Below are positions 1-10,426 of a stretch of DNA of 64,000 nt, one piece after another (positions within the stretch are counted from its first letter, which is position 1; each line of letters begins with the position of its first letter). The stretch covers positions 1 to 64,000 of the forward strand of contig JADKJI010000003.1 in assembly GCA_016721085.1 (NCBI GenBank), given 5' to 3'. The position numbers and the translations under genes were made by a program. The stretch is from Chitinophagaceae bacterium. GTDB taxonomy: Bacteria > Bacteroidota > Bacteroidia > Chitinophagales > Chitinophagaceae. The notes beneath the pieces were generated by a model. That model was not told the DNA's origin and ran no database searches. It was given only the letters and a program-made list of their open reading frames with translations.

Positions 1-454
1 CAAAGCCTTTATCCAATGCAAGAAAATACCTTCTGAAAACTTTACAGAAACCAGCAAGCAATAATAATAGAATCAGATTCGCAGACGTTAGTTAATTGAA
101 AGAAATGGAATATCAGAAAATAGCAGATCACGGCTGAAATGTAACAAAAAGTAAAATGCCCTACCAGCAGTTGCATTTGAAAAACAGCTGCTTTATAATA
201 TCCTGGGTTGCTTCACTTTTGAAATCAATACCTGAAAGGTACAACAAAAGGCATTCATTGCACTTAATATCAAATAAAGAAACAACACAATGGAGGAATA
301 TACCCTGAATGACCCTATGCCTAACTGGCGCGCCAGAAGAATAGCAGCGATAAAGCTGGTTGCACTGAATACTAACTGATCCAGAAAACCCAACGCTTTT
401 TCTCCCCTTCAGGAAATATGTGATTTTGTTCAAATCTATTTTCCTTCCAGTCAT
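1..454 (-). pseudogene. Polysaccharide flippase-like protein, N-terminal part, frameshifted
   Basis: The frame starting at 454 reads MTGRKIDLNKITYFLKGRK and then, after a one-base shift, continues as a hydrophobic segment containing LDQLVFSATSFIAAILLARQ and a G-x-G-x-F-x-V-Y motif. That layout (two N-terminal membrane helices, an LAR-x-LG turn) resembles the start of Wzx/MATE-type oligosaccharide flippases. The gene runs off the left edge of the window and its body is unreadable because of further indels. It lies 11 bases downstream of the Wzc-like gene, which supports a role in exopolysaccharide transport. The family call is inference from a short stretch; another multi-pass exporter is possible. 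Confidence 0.35.
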
Positions 455-465
455 TTTACGAACCT

Positions 466-2660
466 TTATTCGTCAAAATAAATTTCATAAACATTCCATC
501 CTTGCAAGAATAAGCTTGGATTGTACCCTGCATGATTCAGAAGGAACATGATATTTTCAAACTTATACTCATCCTGTAATAACTCAGCTCCAGATACCCG
601 TTTCACCGGAGTTCTCCTTGAATCGAAACAAAAAGATTGGTGTCTGCCAAGCTTCATAAGCATAAGTCCATCAGAAGCCGAATCAACCGATTCATTTTTA
701 TGAGGACCATGTCATACGATCTCCTCCAACTATCCAGAGCTGATTTCCATTACTAGAAATTATTTTCCACTATTCCTTTTCAGTAACCAGATTGATATAA
801 TCAAAACTATTTGAGTGCATCAACCAGCTGTTTCATTTCTTACAGCAATTCACTGGGCATCTACTACCAGTACTTTTTCCTTGTTTTACCAACTCAATAG
901 CCAGACGAAGAGTATTAAAATTCTTTCCTTCCATATTACTAAAGGAAGAAATAGCCAATACTTGATTTTGATTTAAGAGCTTTTTTATTTCCAATTGTAA
1001 TGCCAGCGTATGGAAGAACTTCACCCAACTTAGGCTGCGCCGCAACCATTTGGGCATAGGCAGCAATAGGTATTAAATAATCCTTTTCAATAGCTGCAGA
1101 ATCATTCACTTTCCCCTCGAGTAGCATGCAACATTATAGATATTTGCAACTGACCCCAGAAACCTAAGAAAGCTGACAGCACTTTCAACAAGCCTGCATT
1201 TGGAGTAACTGGTTCTTTTGGAACTTCACCAGATGTTATAATTCGGTGAAAGGAGATAGTGGCTGCTCTGGCAATCTGTGCTTCTGTTCTCTTTGAATGC
1301 AAGAAATTATAAGTCTGCTCATTCAGACTGAAATTCCGTTAAGGATTCCTATCAGTCTTCCCTTTCTGCCAATCCCACAAAAACAGATTCCGATTCAGCG
1401 ATATCGTTGGCGAGTCTTACCTGCTTTGCTTCTAAACTTTTCTTGTATTACGTATACCTTCTTCGAGGTAAAATGGAAATATCTTTTAACTTATCATCAA
1501 TATTCTTAACCTCTTCATACCGGGAGCAACTTAGTCAACAAGTCTTTCTTTTCAGCCTGCAATTGTTTGTATTTTCTTTATAAGCTCTGGTTGACAGCAG
1601 GCCGGTATACGCTTCGAAATTAAAAAAAAAGCAACCAGTTATTATCTCGTCCTTTAAATCCATATACTGCCCAAGTGCTTGTTCCTTATATAGCCTGGAT
1701 CTTAGCCGCTACCCACAACCGCACTTTCACATCAGAGATCTTTCTAAGGTCTGTCTCAGTTTCGGGCGAATATTGACATTATACCCTTTATTATCACGAT
1801 AATTGAATATGCTTTGTCCGACGCTGATAATTTTCCTCCAACTTCATCCAGTTGATTATTAAGGAATTTTACTGTGGGTGTTTAATACGCCATATACTTA
1901 CTATCAATAAAATCCGGCACATGTTTACATAACATATTAATGAAATGTGCAGCTTTTTGAGGAACAGGGCTCTTATAATTAAGTCAGAATAGGAATCTCC
2001 TTGTCGAGGGATTTGATATCAAGATTACCTACAACAAAATCAACCAATTTTTGATGGGTGAAAATGAAAAACTCATAATGGGTCTGTAAATGCAAGGCAT
2101 ATCAGGTCTTGCTTTCAATAAAGCCTGATTCTTCATTATCATAATCTCGCCCACCTTAAAAACTGTATGTACCGTCAAACTGCAATGTCTTTAGGAGTCA
2201 GTTCTGGGAAAAGTAACATGAAGGGATTCATTCTTATCGATAACCAGATCAAAGTTTCAACGCATCCACTTTTCACTATTAAATTTATACTTAACTATAA
2301 AAGGTGATTGATGATATAATTCCACTTTACGAACCTGTCCAACCCTATAAGTTGTTACTTGAAAATCGAGACCATCGAGTGTTTTTCCGATGATCACTTT
2401 TGATTTTACTTTATTTCCACTTCACTACCACCCTGTTAGCTAAGCTCAGAAAACATCAAAGCTCCTTATAAAGTGGTGGCACTAAGATTTTCTTAGGTCA
2501 GCCAGTCTTTATTCTTGCTGTGCTTACATACATCGGAGGCACATTTCTCAAACATTTTTTGCGAACATCATTCATACGGCTATTATAGCAATGATGGGGA
2601 ATAGGTAGCCTCAGAAAAGGTTTGAATAGCCTTAGCCTTTTCGTTTGTCGATTTCCCACT
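466..2660 (-). pseudogene. Wzc/GumC-type polysaccharide chain-length determinant and tyrosine kinase, many frameshifts
   Basis: Pieces in different minus frames line up in the order expected for an inner-membrane Wzc-like protein: a periplasmic coiled-coil part (FEAYTGLLSTRAYKENT near 1.6 kb), the conserved membrane-proximal block SFHRIITSGEVPKEPVTPNA near 1.2 kb followed by a hydrophobic helix, a cytoplasmic kinase start (LAISSFSNMEGK near 0.95 kb, which corresponds to the P-loop region) and a C-terminal end with ELLQDEYKFENIMFLLNHAG before the stop at 466. Such proteins control polymer length during polysaccharide export. At least ten shifts are needed to join the pieces. The left boundary is exact, the right one approximate. 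The indels look like consensus errors because few missense changes accompany them. Confidence 0.55.
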
Positions 2661-2689
2661 GGCAGAATTATTAATAATAAAGGTTGTTA

Positions 2690-3447
2690 TGGCGGGTAAG
2701 TAGCTGCGTGGTTACAATTGGTTGTAAATAGGTTCGATCGCTGAAACCCTTCTTTACCAAAACCTTTAATTTTTTAAAGGAACAACTATCAAGTCACCAG
2801 GTGAACCTGAAGTTGCTTGTTAAAGTAATTATTTGATGGTGGCATCTACGTTGACTATTCTTACTTCATTACCTTTCTGACGTATGATCTTAATACTTTT
2901 CTTATTGGCATACATTTTAAAATCACCGGCTCTTGCTATTATATCTGCGCACGAATTCATATCCCTTTCCACAACATGTTTCATTGTGGAGTTTCAATTC
3001 ACCCCAAAAATGGTAACCTCTTTGTTAAGTACTTTTAATTCAATAACCGGATTAATTATCCACTTGTTGAATATCTTAGTCAAAAGAATCTTTTGCCTGA
3101 ATTACAGTAAGGTCCTTTATATGGAATTTCCCACTTTTGGCACTGTGATATTACCTTCCGAGCATCTACCATTACCCATTTGCCATAAACTTCATTAGGA
3201 GTTATAGATTCCGAATAAGGAACCGATGCTCATATTATCATGATCCCAGATACTCATACTCACTTCCTCATCTTACATATCTGGTAATTTCATAATGCTC
3301 ATCATAAAGGAAAGCACTATCAACTTTCTTATGCTGAAACTGGAGCTTCTTCCCTTTGGTTGCTCCAAAAGGTTCTCCTGAGTTTTACACGAAAGAATAA
3401 AGAATGACAGTGCAAGAGGAAAAAAAAAAAAAAAAAAATCCAAGCGT
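2690..3447 (-). pseudogene. Wza-like polysaccharide export lipoprotein, frameshifted
   Basis: Reading from the right end, a lipoprotein signal PLALSFFILSCKTQ (lipobox L-S-C) follows a run of phenylalanine codons encoded by a 19-base homopolymer. Further along are MSIGSLFGIYNS, a polysaccharide-export-type core, then ADIIARAGDFKMYANKKSIK and IIRQKGNEVRIVNVDATIK, a pattern typical of the SLBB-like domains of Wza/BexD export proteins, and FTPGDLIVVP near the end. These outer-membrane proteins form the polymer export channel. The gene directly precedes the Wzc-like gene in the same orientation. Several frameshifts break it, the start codon is not evident (TTG near 3441 or a lost ATG), and both ends are approximate. 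Confidence 0.5.
3420..3438. repeat. 19-base adenine homopolymer
   Basis: An uninterrupted run of 19 A lies at the start of the export lipoprotein gene, where on the coding strand it would encode six phenylalanines inside the signal peptide. Such a run is unusual in a coding region and is either a length-variable tract or a sequencing/assembly artefact in this indel-rich region. Confidence 0.8.
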
Positions 3448-3462
3448 TTCGGTACAGCCGTA

Positions 3463-3896
3463 TTAAGCGGTAAATAATTTCTTCAATAAACCCTTCTTCT
3501 TTTCTGCATCAGCACCATGATCTCCTGAATCTTTTCCATAACCTTTTCAATCATGGGAGATTGTCATCACCCTTTTTGATATAATCAAGGCACCAAACTT
3601 CAGGGAGTTGACTGCAGTAAGATATCTGCCTGACCAGAAATGAACACAACATAGATGTCTGGATTGAACCCTCTTAATCTTTTAAGAACCTCTACTCGAT
3701 TAAGATATCCATACCATGGTCGTAGGAAATGATATCGGAGCCTTCGAAACATACTAAAAGGCAAAGCAAGCAGGCTGTACCATTGTCAAATGTTTTCATT
3801 CTCGAAACCCAGGTTACTGAGATGCTGCTGGTACATGTTCAGACTAAACAAATCGTCGTCTACTACCAAAATTTTGAGATGGGCTGCTGTTTCCAT
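3463..3896 (-). pseudogene. CheY-like response regulator receiver protein, frameshifted
   Basis: The start at 3896 gives METAAHLKILVVDDDLFSLN, with the acidic VDDD pocket of a receiver domain. After shifts come NGTACLL, a segment corresponding to the phosphorylated aspartate region (now DHGMDIL), then VEVLKRLRGFNPDIYVVFIS with the GQAD turn and a final LQKKKGLLKKLFTA before TAA at 3463. The length of about 140 residues and lack of a second domain fit a stand-alone receiver. It lies just upstream of the Wza-like gene on the same strand, so it may control polysaccharide export, but that is inference. At least three indels are present; the true aspartate context is uncertain because of them. Confidence 0.6.
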
Positions 3897-4151
3897 TTTT
3901 ATAATTTTGCGGAACAGTGAGTCCAGTTTGATGCCAAAGCAAAACAATTGATAATCAATACCAACGAATGGAAGAATCAGCTAAAAATTCTATTTAGTAG
4001 AATTGATTTCCATTTTTGGAATAGAAAAGGCGTAGAAAAGGGGGTATTTGATGCAAAAAGGAAGGGTAATTGCCCCAAATCTTATAAGATGGAAAGTAAG
4101 AAAATTGGTCAATAAATTGTCCAAGAAGACTTCTTTGAGGCCACCTGCTCA

Positions 4152-5181
4152 TCAAATAAGCGACCTAATCAGCCAACTATTTGCCGGAGGTTTTCTAATC
4201 AGCAGCCACCAGAAAAGAAAAGTGGTAACAGTAGTAATACCGGTTGTTAGCCAGTCTGGGATACACCACCAAACTAATAAGACCCCATCTTTATCAAAAT
4301 TGCCAAAACCAAATAAGGCGGGCAACCGATACCAACAATAATAAATTGATGCAGCCGTCTGCTGCAAAAAGAGGATGAGTTTTTTCCGGGATTTTGTTAG
4401 CTGCTTTTATCAGATTGAAAAGGAAAAGGGACACTACCAATCCCAAAACGGAATCTGGTAAATGCTGATTAGCCTCGCTCATGCTTCCAATGCCATGTTG
4501 GTCGGGTTACGGAACCATGCCCATACAATCCTGGCAATCCTCCTGCAATCAGCCATCCGCTCAGGAATGCCAACTGGTTTTCTTTGAAAGTCCGGGATGG
4601 AAATTGGGAGTTGAGTCAGGACAAGGTATTGAAACAGTTTACACAATTTTCGCAATGGGCATTTGGAAAGAAAAATGGCAGCACTGCCGTATAATCTTTC
4701 GACAGGGTGAACTGGACATAAGGTTGAACCCAACCGCTTTCCAATCACAGATAAACCCATGTTACTGCAATCGTGGATAACACCATCAACAAAATGGCCG
4801 TTGCCAATCCATCAGTATTGAATATTGCATGGCGTAGTGGAACCAAAAGAAAAGAACTACTACACTTAGAAGTTGCAGTTTTGCCTGTAGTGAAACAGGC
4901 ATCTTTTTTCAATGATAAATTAAAATGTCTTGGCATTAGTTGTGCAGTACGAGGGGACAAATATTTCTCCATGAGGCAGTTGCAAACCAATAATGCTGGA
5001 GCCACAGGAATCAATATGTTCCAAAGAGTAATAACCAAGTGTGGGATTAAAAGCAATTGATAAAAAAATAAAAAGACCGACAAAACCATACCAGGGTTTG
5101 TGCAATACGCCATATCAGTAAGGATCTTCCTGAAAGCCTGTTGTTTGTAAAAGGAATCACTTTAGCTTGACCTGCCTCCAT
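4152..5181 (-). pseudogene. Unidentified multi-pass membrane protein, frameshifted
   Basis: A plausible start at 5181 reads MEAGQAKVIPFTNNRLSGRS, then hydrophobic segments appear in alternating frames: WYGFVGLFIFLSIAFNP near 5.08 kb, AILLMVLSTIAVTWVYL near 4.78 kb, LGLVVSLFLFNLIKAANKIP near 4.43 kb and TTVTTFLFWWLLI near 4.19 kb. The count suggests at least five membrane helices. I do not recognise the family; an O-antigen ligase or another exopolysaccharide-linked membrane enzyme would fit the neighbours, but no diagnostic motif was found. It lies between the NADH dehydrogenase gene and the response regulator, same strand. The end is uncertain (stops at 4152 in one frame; 3900-4150 contains nothing clear). 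Confidence 0.35.
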
Positions 5182-5313
5182 ACTGGGTCATTAAAATGAG
5201 GCGGCAATCTATTAGCTCTACCTATTGTTCGGGGATGTTTTAACCGTGCGTGACGTCATTGAAATCGAATTTGTGCATTACCTATTTATCTCATCTTCCT
5301 CTGGCCTGAATAA

Positions 5314-6534
5314 TCAATCGTAAATTGGATCATTGGTAAAGAAACTCCAGAACCAGTTATAAAGCACTTTAGCCTTGTTTCCAAAAACAACCAATGGAAT
5401 GATATGAATAAATAGCCAGGTAAGCCAGGCAAGAAATCCTTTGAAGAAACCCTTTGGCAAATCAACTACTGCTTTGAATTTCGCAATGATTGCCATACTG
5501 CCTTTATCCTTATAACTGAAAGATTTCATTGGTTTTCCAACCCGAGTCTTCAGAATGTAAAGCTAATAACAGCCCCTCATGAATGGCCACCAGTGCCAAT
5601 TGCGGTTGTCCATTAGGGTAATTGGTATCTGCAGTTTTGATAAACAGAGATCCCCCAAAGCCATAAATACCTTCTACACCTATAACCTTATTATACCCAT
5701 CTACCATCACCTTCTCCCTCTTCCAATACTTTCTGTTGGCAATCCGGGTGCTTCCCTCCATAACACCTGAAGCCCAAATTAGGTAGCTGTTTCCAATTGT
5801 AGTGCCATCAGAAAGAACCACTTTTGCCATTATCATAATCCTTTACAGAAATACCCAGCTTAATGTTTACTCCCAATTTACTGAGTGTTGCTAATGCTTC
5901 TTTTTGGGATTTTTGGCTCATAGAGCAAGTAATTTATCAGCAGCATCATTAAGATAAATATCCAACTGATGGTCTTTGAATTCAGGTAACCTTATACACA
6001 ATCTTCTTACTCATTTCTGCGAGCATTCCTGAAACCTCCACACCTGTAGGACCGCCACCTGCTATAACAACTGTAAGCAATTTTTGTCTTTCAGATGAAT
6101 CATGAATCCTTGTAGCTTTTTCTAACTGAATCAATAAGTGATTTCGGATATGAAGGGCATCATCAATATTTTTCATAGGCAATGCATTCTTCTCCACATT
6201 TGCCATACCGAAAAAATTGGTTTCAGTTCCCATTGCCAGTACCAGGATATCATAATCGAATTTGCCTGATGTGGTTTCGATATTTTTTGCTGTGCTATTT
6301 ATTTGTACTAATGATCCGTAATGGAAATAGATATTCCTTTATTCTGGAACATCTTACGGAAGGGGTAGCTGATATTTGAGGGTTCAATAAAGGAAGTGGC
6401 CACCTGATAAAGAAGCGGTGGAAAGAAGTGGTAATTATTCCTGTCTATTAAAATGATTTCGACACCCTGCTTGCCTGCCAATTGTTTCGCGAAGTTGATT
6501 CCGGCAAAACCACTCCAACAATTACTATTCTCAT
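5314..6534 (-). pseudogene. ndh: Type II NADH dehydrogenase (NAD(P)/FAD-dependent oxidoreductase), frameshifted
   Basis: The start at 6534 gives MRIVIVG and, after a shift, FAGINFAKQLAGKQGV, the first dinucleotide-binding fold. Further on are NYHFFPPLLYQVAT, a VVIAGGGPTGVEVSGMLAE second dinucleotide fold near 6.05 kb, and the late motif GIYGFGD...NYPNGQPQLALVAIHEG near 5.6 kb, all characteristic of single-subunit rotenone-insensitive NADH:quinone oxidoreductases. A C-terminal membrane-anchoring stretch AWLTWLFIHIIPLVVF precedes the stop at 5314. The enzyme passes electrons from NADH to quinone without pumping protons, an alternative to the complex I encoded 20 kb away. About six indels interrupt it. 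Neighbouring genes on both sides share the strand. Confidence 0.75.
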
Positions 6535-6600
6535 GATATAATGTATAACAAGTTCCCAGGGAAATGTTGCAAATCTACCGAAAGAATCCAGAAATTTACT

Positions 6601-7612
6601 TTAGGCGTACTCTTCAACCATTTCCTTATGCTCAACTAATGGCTTAGATTTTCCAACAATATACTTCCTGATGAAGTCCTTCTTATTGTCTTTGTAGGAA
6701 GAAACCATCCCTAATTTATAAGGGAATAGATATATATCCACGCCAGATCCAATTGATAAGGCAGGAACCCTGCACGAGCACTAGCAGGATAGAGATGGTG
6801 ATTATTATGCCATTCGCCCGCAAAGACCTGGGCGCATTTGATTTATTGGAAAGGTTTCTGCGATCAAAATCAATTCCATCCACATGCATTCCTTGCCTTT
6901 ACCATGACCGGTATAATTGAAGGCCCTTGGCAAAGATGAACCCAGAACATGGCAGCGCCAAACAAAGTGCAAGCCAGAGCATGACCTCCAATAAAATAAA
7001 ATGCAGCATACCAAAATGACCAATTTAAGATCCAAAGACCAAAAGTGTAAAGAGGAGAAGCTGGAACCCCCATTTCTTGTATTGTTTCGTAACTATTGAC
7101 CCAAACACCGGTGTGGGTCATAAAACCAGCAACACGGGCATATTCCTCAACTGTCAAATCCCTTGCAATACTTTGATGGTTTACATCACTCAACACCACA
7201 ATACATAAATCCACCCAACGGATTATATGGATCACCAGGCTTATCAGACTTAGCATGATGAACATGATGGGATACTACATATATCTCCTCAGAAACGTAC
7301 GTAATACGAGGTTTTGAGTTATGAAACGAAAAATAGGATGACTGAAAGTATATGCCTTATGAGTTCCATATCTATGAAACCAGATGGTTCCATGAGTACC
7401 CATGATGATCATGGCAACCAGGGATAAATGCAATCAATAATTTTAAAGAAAAGTATTTGAATATAAAAGCAGGAAGAAAGGCAACATACAAAACCACCAT
7501 CAACCAACTGATCATGGAAATCCAATTCTTTCTAGACTTGAATATATTAATACGAGAAAAGCTTCTCCGTATAAAGTCTTTACAGATGGAACTACTAATT
7601 CGCCTTTTTCAT
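6601..7612 (-). pseudogene. Membrane fatty acid (acyl-CoA) desaturase, frameshifted
   Basis: The start at 7612 (MKKGELVVPSVKTLYGEAF after restoring one base) is followed by membrane segments and three histidine boxes of the desaturase family: HRYGTHKAYTFSH near 7.37 kb, IYVVSHHVHHAKSD near 7.27 kb and GEWHNNHHLYP near 6.8 kb. These ligate the di-iron centre that introduces a double bond into acyl chains in the inner membrane. The C-terminus VEEYA ends at TAA 6601. About seven indels break the frame, mostly in homopolymers or doublets, while the motifs are intact, so the living gene is probably functional. It lies 66 bases upstream of the NADH dehydrogenase, which may supply electrons, though that is inference. 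Confidence 0.75.
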
Positions 7613-7818
7613 CACTCCAGCCGTATGAGGGCACGTGAAGGATTCTTCAATAAATGCCATAGGGCCTGAAGATAGGGAAAAAGGAAGGCAAAAGAAAAAT
7701 ATGAAGGATTTCCGTGATATAAACCCTTATGATAAACAACATTTTTGATGGTTACCTTCAAGAATTCCCTACGACATGTACAATAGGCTTTAGCTGCTAA
7801 AACACCCATTGATCCCAA

Positions 7819-9078
7819 TCAGGGCTTCTTCTTATTACTATAGTAAATGCTATAAATATAACATGGAATTACCCAATTATAACCCCACTTGTTATTCGTA
7901 CCTGTACCTACCTATCCATAAATCAGTGGTAATATGGCTCCTCCGGCTATACCCATAATTAAAATAGCAGATGCGTTATTTAGTTTTTTGCCCGTAAGTC
8001 CTTCAAGGGCTTTGGGCAAAATAGCAGGCCATAACACAGCGTTTGCAAACCCAAGTAAGGCTACACCTACTATTGAGGTCCAAATCGCCAGGAAAAAGTA
8101 TCAATGCAGAAAAAACCACACCAAGAATGGCCGAATATAAATATGCTTTATTCTGAGAAATATATTTGGGTATAGTAATTATTCCAAGAATATACCCAGC
8201 CAACATTCCTGCCAATGTGAGGGAAGTTAAACTTTTTGCAATATCAAGTGATATGCCGTTATAGATACCATAATTGGAAATTGTATCACCAGCTACCACT
8301 TCCACTCCAACTGCACAAAATATAGCCAAAAAGCCCCTCAACATCTGACCGCCTTTTGAAGTATCTGCATTATTTAAGTCCAATTGCCCTTCATCCGCAT
8401 TGCCAATTGCCGTAGTATTAACTTCCGGCAACTTTGCATATTTTATTCCAAAAGAAACCAGCAATAGTATACCGGCAAGTATTGCATAGGGAACAATCAC
8501 ATCATGCGCCAAAGCATCTAACCGAAGCTGTTTAGCAGCAGGAGCTAAACTTGACAATTCCTCCATAAGAGCGTCGGCATTACTAAGTATTATGGCGCTC
8601 AGATAAACGGAGCAATAATACCAGCAAACTTATTACAAATCCCCATGATACTTATTCGCTGAGCGGCACTTGAAGAAGGACCGATAAGTGTTATATGTGG
8701 ATTTATAGCTGTCTGCAATAATGTAAGCCCAGTACCGACTATAAACAACCCAATTAGGAATAATAGATAACTCCTTGTAAGGGCTGCCGGTATAAAAATC
8801 AGGCATCCCAGAACCATTATTAATAAACCAGTTCGTATTCCATTAATCATTCCTGTATACTGTAATATCTTACTGGAAGGGAGCGCCATTATTGTATAGG
8901 AAATATAGAAAGCAAATGTTACAAGATAGGGTTGCCAGTCTTTCAACTCACAAGCAATCCTTAAATATGGAATCAACGTGCCATTCACCCATACCAAACA
9001 TGAAAAGAATGATCCAATAATCACCAATTGTGTTTGTAAGTTGCTCCCGGAATTATTTGCTACAGTTATATTATTCAT
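7819..9078 (-). pseudogene. Sugar MFS transporter (FucP-like), frameshifted
   Basis: The start at 9078 reads MNNITVANNSGSNLQTQLV and leads into alternating hydrophobic segments typical of the fucose/glucose-galactose porter branch, including FAFYISYTIMALPSSKILQ, a GTGLTLLQTAINPHITLIGP block that matches the helix 4-5 region of that branch, and a second half containing LRGFLAIFCAVGVEVVAGDT. Length of about 410 residues fits the family. Frameshifts are needed near 8595 and 8070 and at least once more before the stop at 7819. It is 24 bases downstream of murQ on the same strand, so the likely substrate is N-acetylmuramic acid or a related amino sugar; this is inference from context. Confidence 0.65.
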
Positions 9079-9102
9079 ATGGCCTTATAAAAAATGATGC
9101 GC

Positions 9103-9940
9103 TTATAATACCGTATTGGTAGGAAGAGAATTACCATTAAGGTCAAGACTATCTATAGCTGCCTGCACACTACCCATCTTTAATAGCAACTCTTTAGCCA
9201 TATCATAGTCATCCATTCCAGTCATTTCCATCAACATCTTTACCGCTCTGTCAGTTATCTTATCATTTATAAGAACCACATTCACCATCTTATTATCCTT
9301 AACTCGGCTAACTGAATCATTGTAGTAGTGCTAATCATATCAAAAAGCATTTTTGGGCCGTACCACATTTCATACGGGTGCTACCTGTAATGAATTCAGG
9401 ACCTGTAATAACTTCTACCGGAAATCTGCTAAAACAGCAATTGGTGAATCAGGGTTACTAACTATACAAGCTGTTGTAATACCATGTTCCTGCATCGAGT
9501 CAAGGCTCCGACAACGAATGGAGAAGTGCCACTTGCAGAAATCCCAATTACTATATCATTCTCATTGATCTTGTTTTGCAACAACTCAACCAACCTGTTT
9601 CTACTTCGTCTTCTTTCTCTTCCGGGGCTTCTGCCAAACGGGAATTCCTCCTGCAAGAATTACATTTACAATACCCTTCTGAATGCCATAGGTAGTTGGC
9701 AATTCCAATGCATCCAGTACAGATAATCTGCCTCCGCTTCCAGCTCCCAGATAAAACATCCTGCCTCCCCCTTTCAGCTTTTCAACAATTTGGGTTATTA
9801 GTTTATTTACCTGAGGTAGCGCCGATTGTATGGCAAGGGCCACTTTTTCATCTTCCTGATTTATTAAGGCGGTTATTTCTTCAACCGATTTTGTTTCCAG
9901 ATGTCGATGCAAAGAGGGCTGTTCTGTAAGACTGGGGCAT
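9103..9940 (-). pseudogene. murQ: N-acetylmuramic acid 6-phosphate etherase, frameshifted
   Basis: The fragments assemble into a MurQ: LTEQPSLHRHLETKSVEEI at the N-terminus, then GGGRMFYLGAGSGGRLSVLD (sugar-isomerase phosphate loop), NDIVIGISASGTSPFVVGAL, a TGSTRMKCGTAQKM-like stretch around 9.37 kb, and MVNVVLINDKITDRAVKML before the stop at 9103. The enzyme cleaves the lactyl ether of MurNAc 6-phosphate to GlcNAc 6-phosphate and D-lactate in cell-wall recycling. Four or five single-base indels break the frame; the protein between them is normal. The start is placed at ATG 9940 but a shift lies immediately after it. It is transcribed toward the adjacent sugar transporter. Confidence 0.8.
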
Positions 9941-10264
9941 AGTAATTAATTATTTAATTCCTGACTGTAAAAGCAGGATTGAAATGCTGTATTATAATTA
10001 TAGGAAGAAGGTGGATAAAATTAAGGTATTTGGGTATAAAGCCATCCTAAGTTCATAGTTTCCTTATCTCGATTTTCAAGTATCTATTCTTTAGAAAACG
10101 ACTCTGCCTGCTAGAAAAGTACACTACTGTAATTAGGCTAGCATAACCTTTACCTTCTCTTCACCATTCATATAAATGAAAGGCAAATAGCAAGGTCATG
10201 TTATACATTTACTTTGTCGACTAGCCATTTAGGTTTTCTTAACATTTCAAATACTTTAACTGCT
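9941..10264. other. Divergent intergenic region, no gene seen
   Basis: This AT-rich stretch separates murQ (leftward) from a small membrane protein and receptor gene (rightward), so it should hold both promoters. I saw no convincing open frame, RNA gene or long inverted repeat. A clear TTG/TAnnTTTG pair could not be fixed, possibly because of the indel problem in this part of the window. Confidence 0.5.
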
Positions 10265-10403
10265 ATGAAAGAAAATTTCAAAAAAAAACAAAGCTTTCCA
10301 GATATTTTTAGTAATGGCTTTAGTAGTTGGTGTTATAGTATTAGTAAAATCTGGCTACAAAACGGGACAATGGCTATTTATCAGCACCCATTCAACTAAG
10401 TGA
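10265..10403 (+). pseudogene. Small single-helix membrane protein, one frameshift
   Basis: The start MKENFKKKQSFPDI is followed, if one T is removed from the run near 10308, by LVMALVVGVIVLVKSG, a clean transmembrane helix, and then YKTGQWLFISTHSTK and TGA at 10401. The predicted protein is about 45 residues with a charged N-terminus and one helix. I do not recognise a family. Its stop overlaps the beginning of the next open frame, and the receptor gene begins 24 bases later, so the two may be co-transcribed. Existence of the gene rests on the coherent restored frame and on the lysine-rich start; confidence is moderate. Confidence 0.4.
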
Positions 10404-10426
10404 ACCTACAATTCATAGAAACCATT

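Noticed and set aside
7613..7818. Open frame of 68 codons upstream of the desaturase, minus strand
   Set aside because: It overlaps the desaturase start in another frame and shows no family features; probably spacer.
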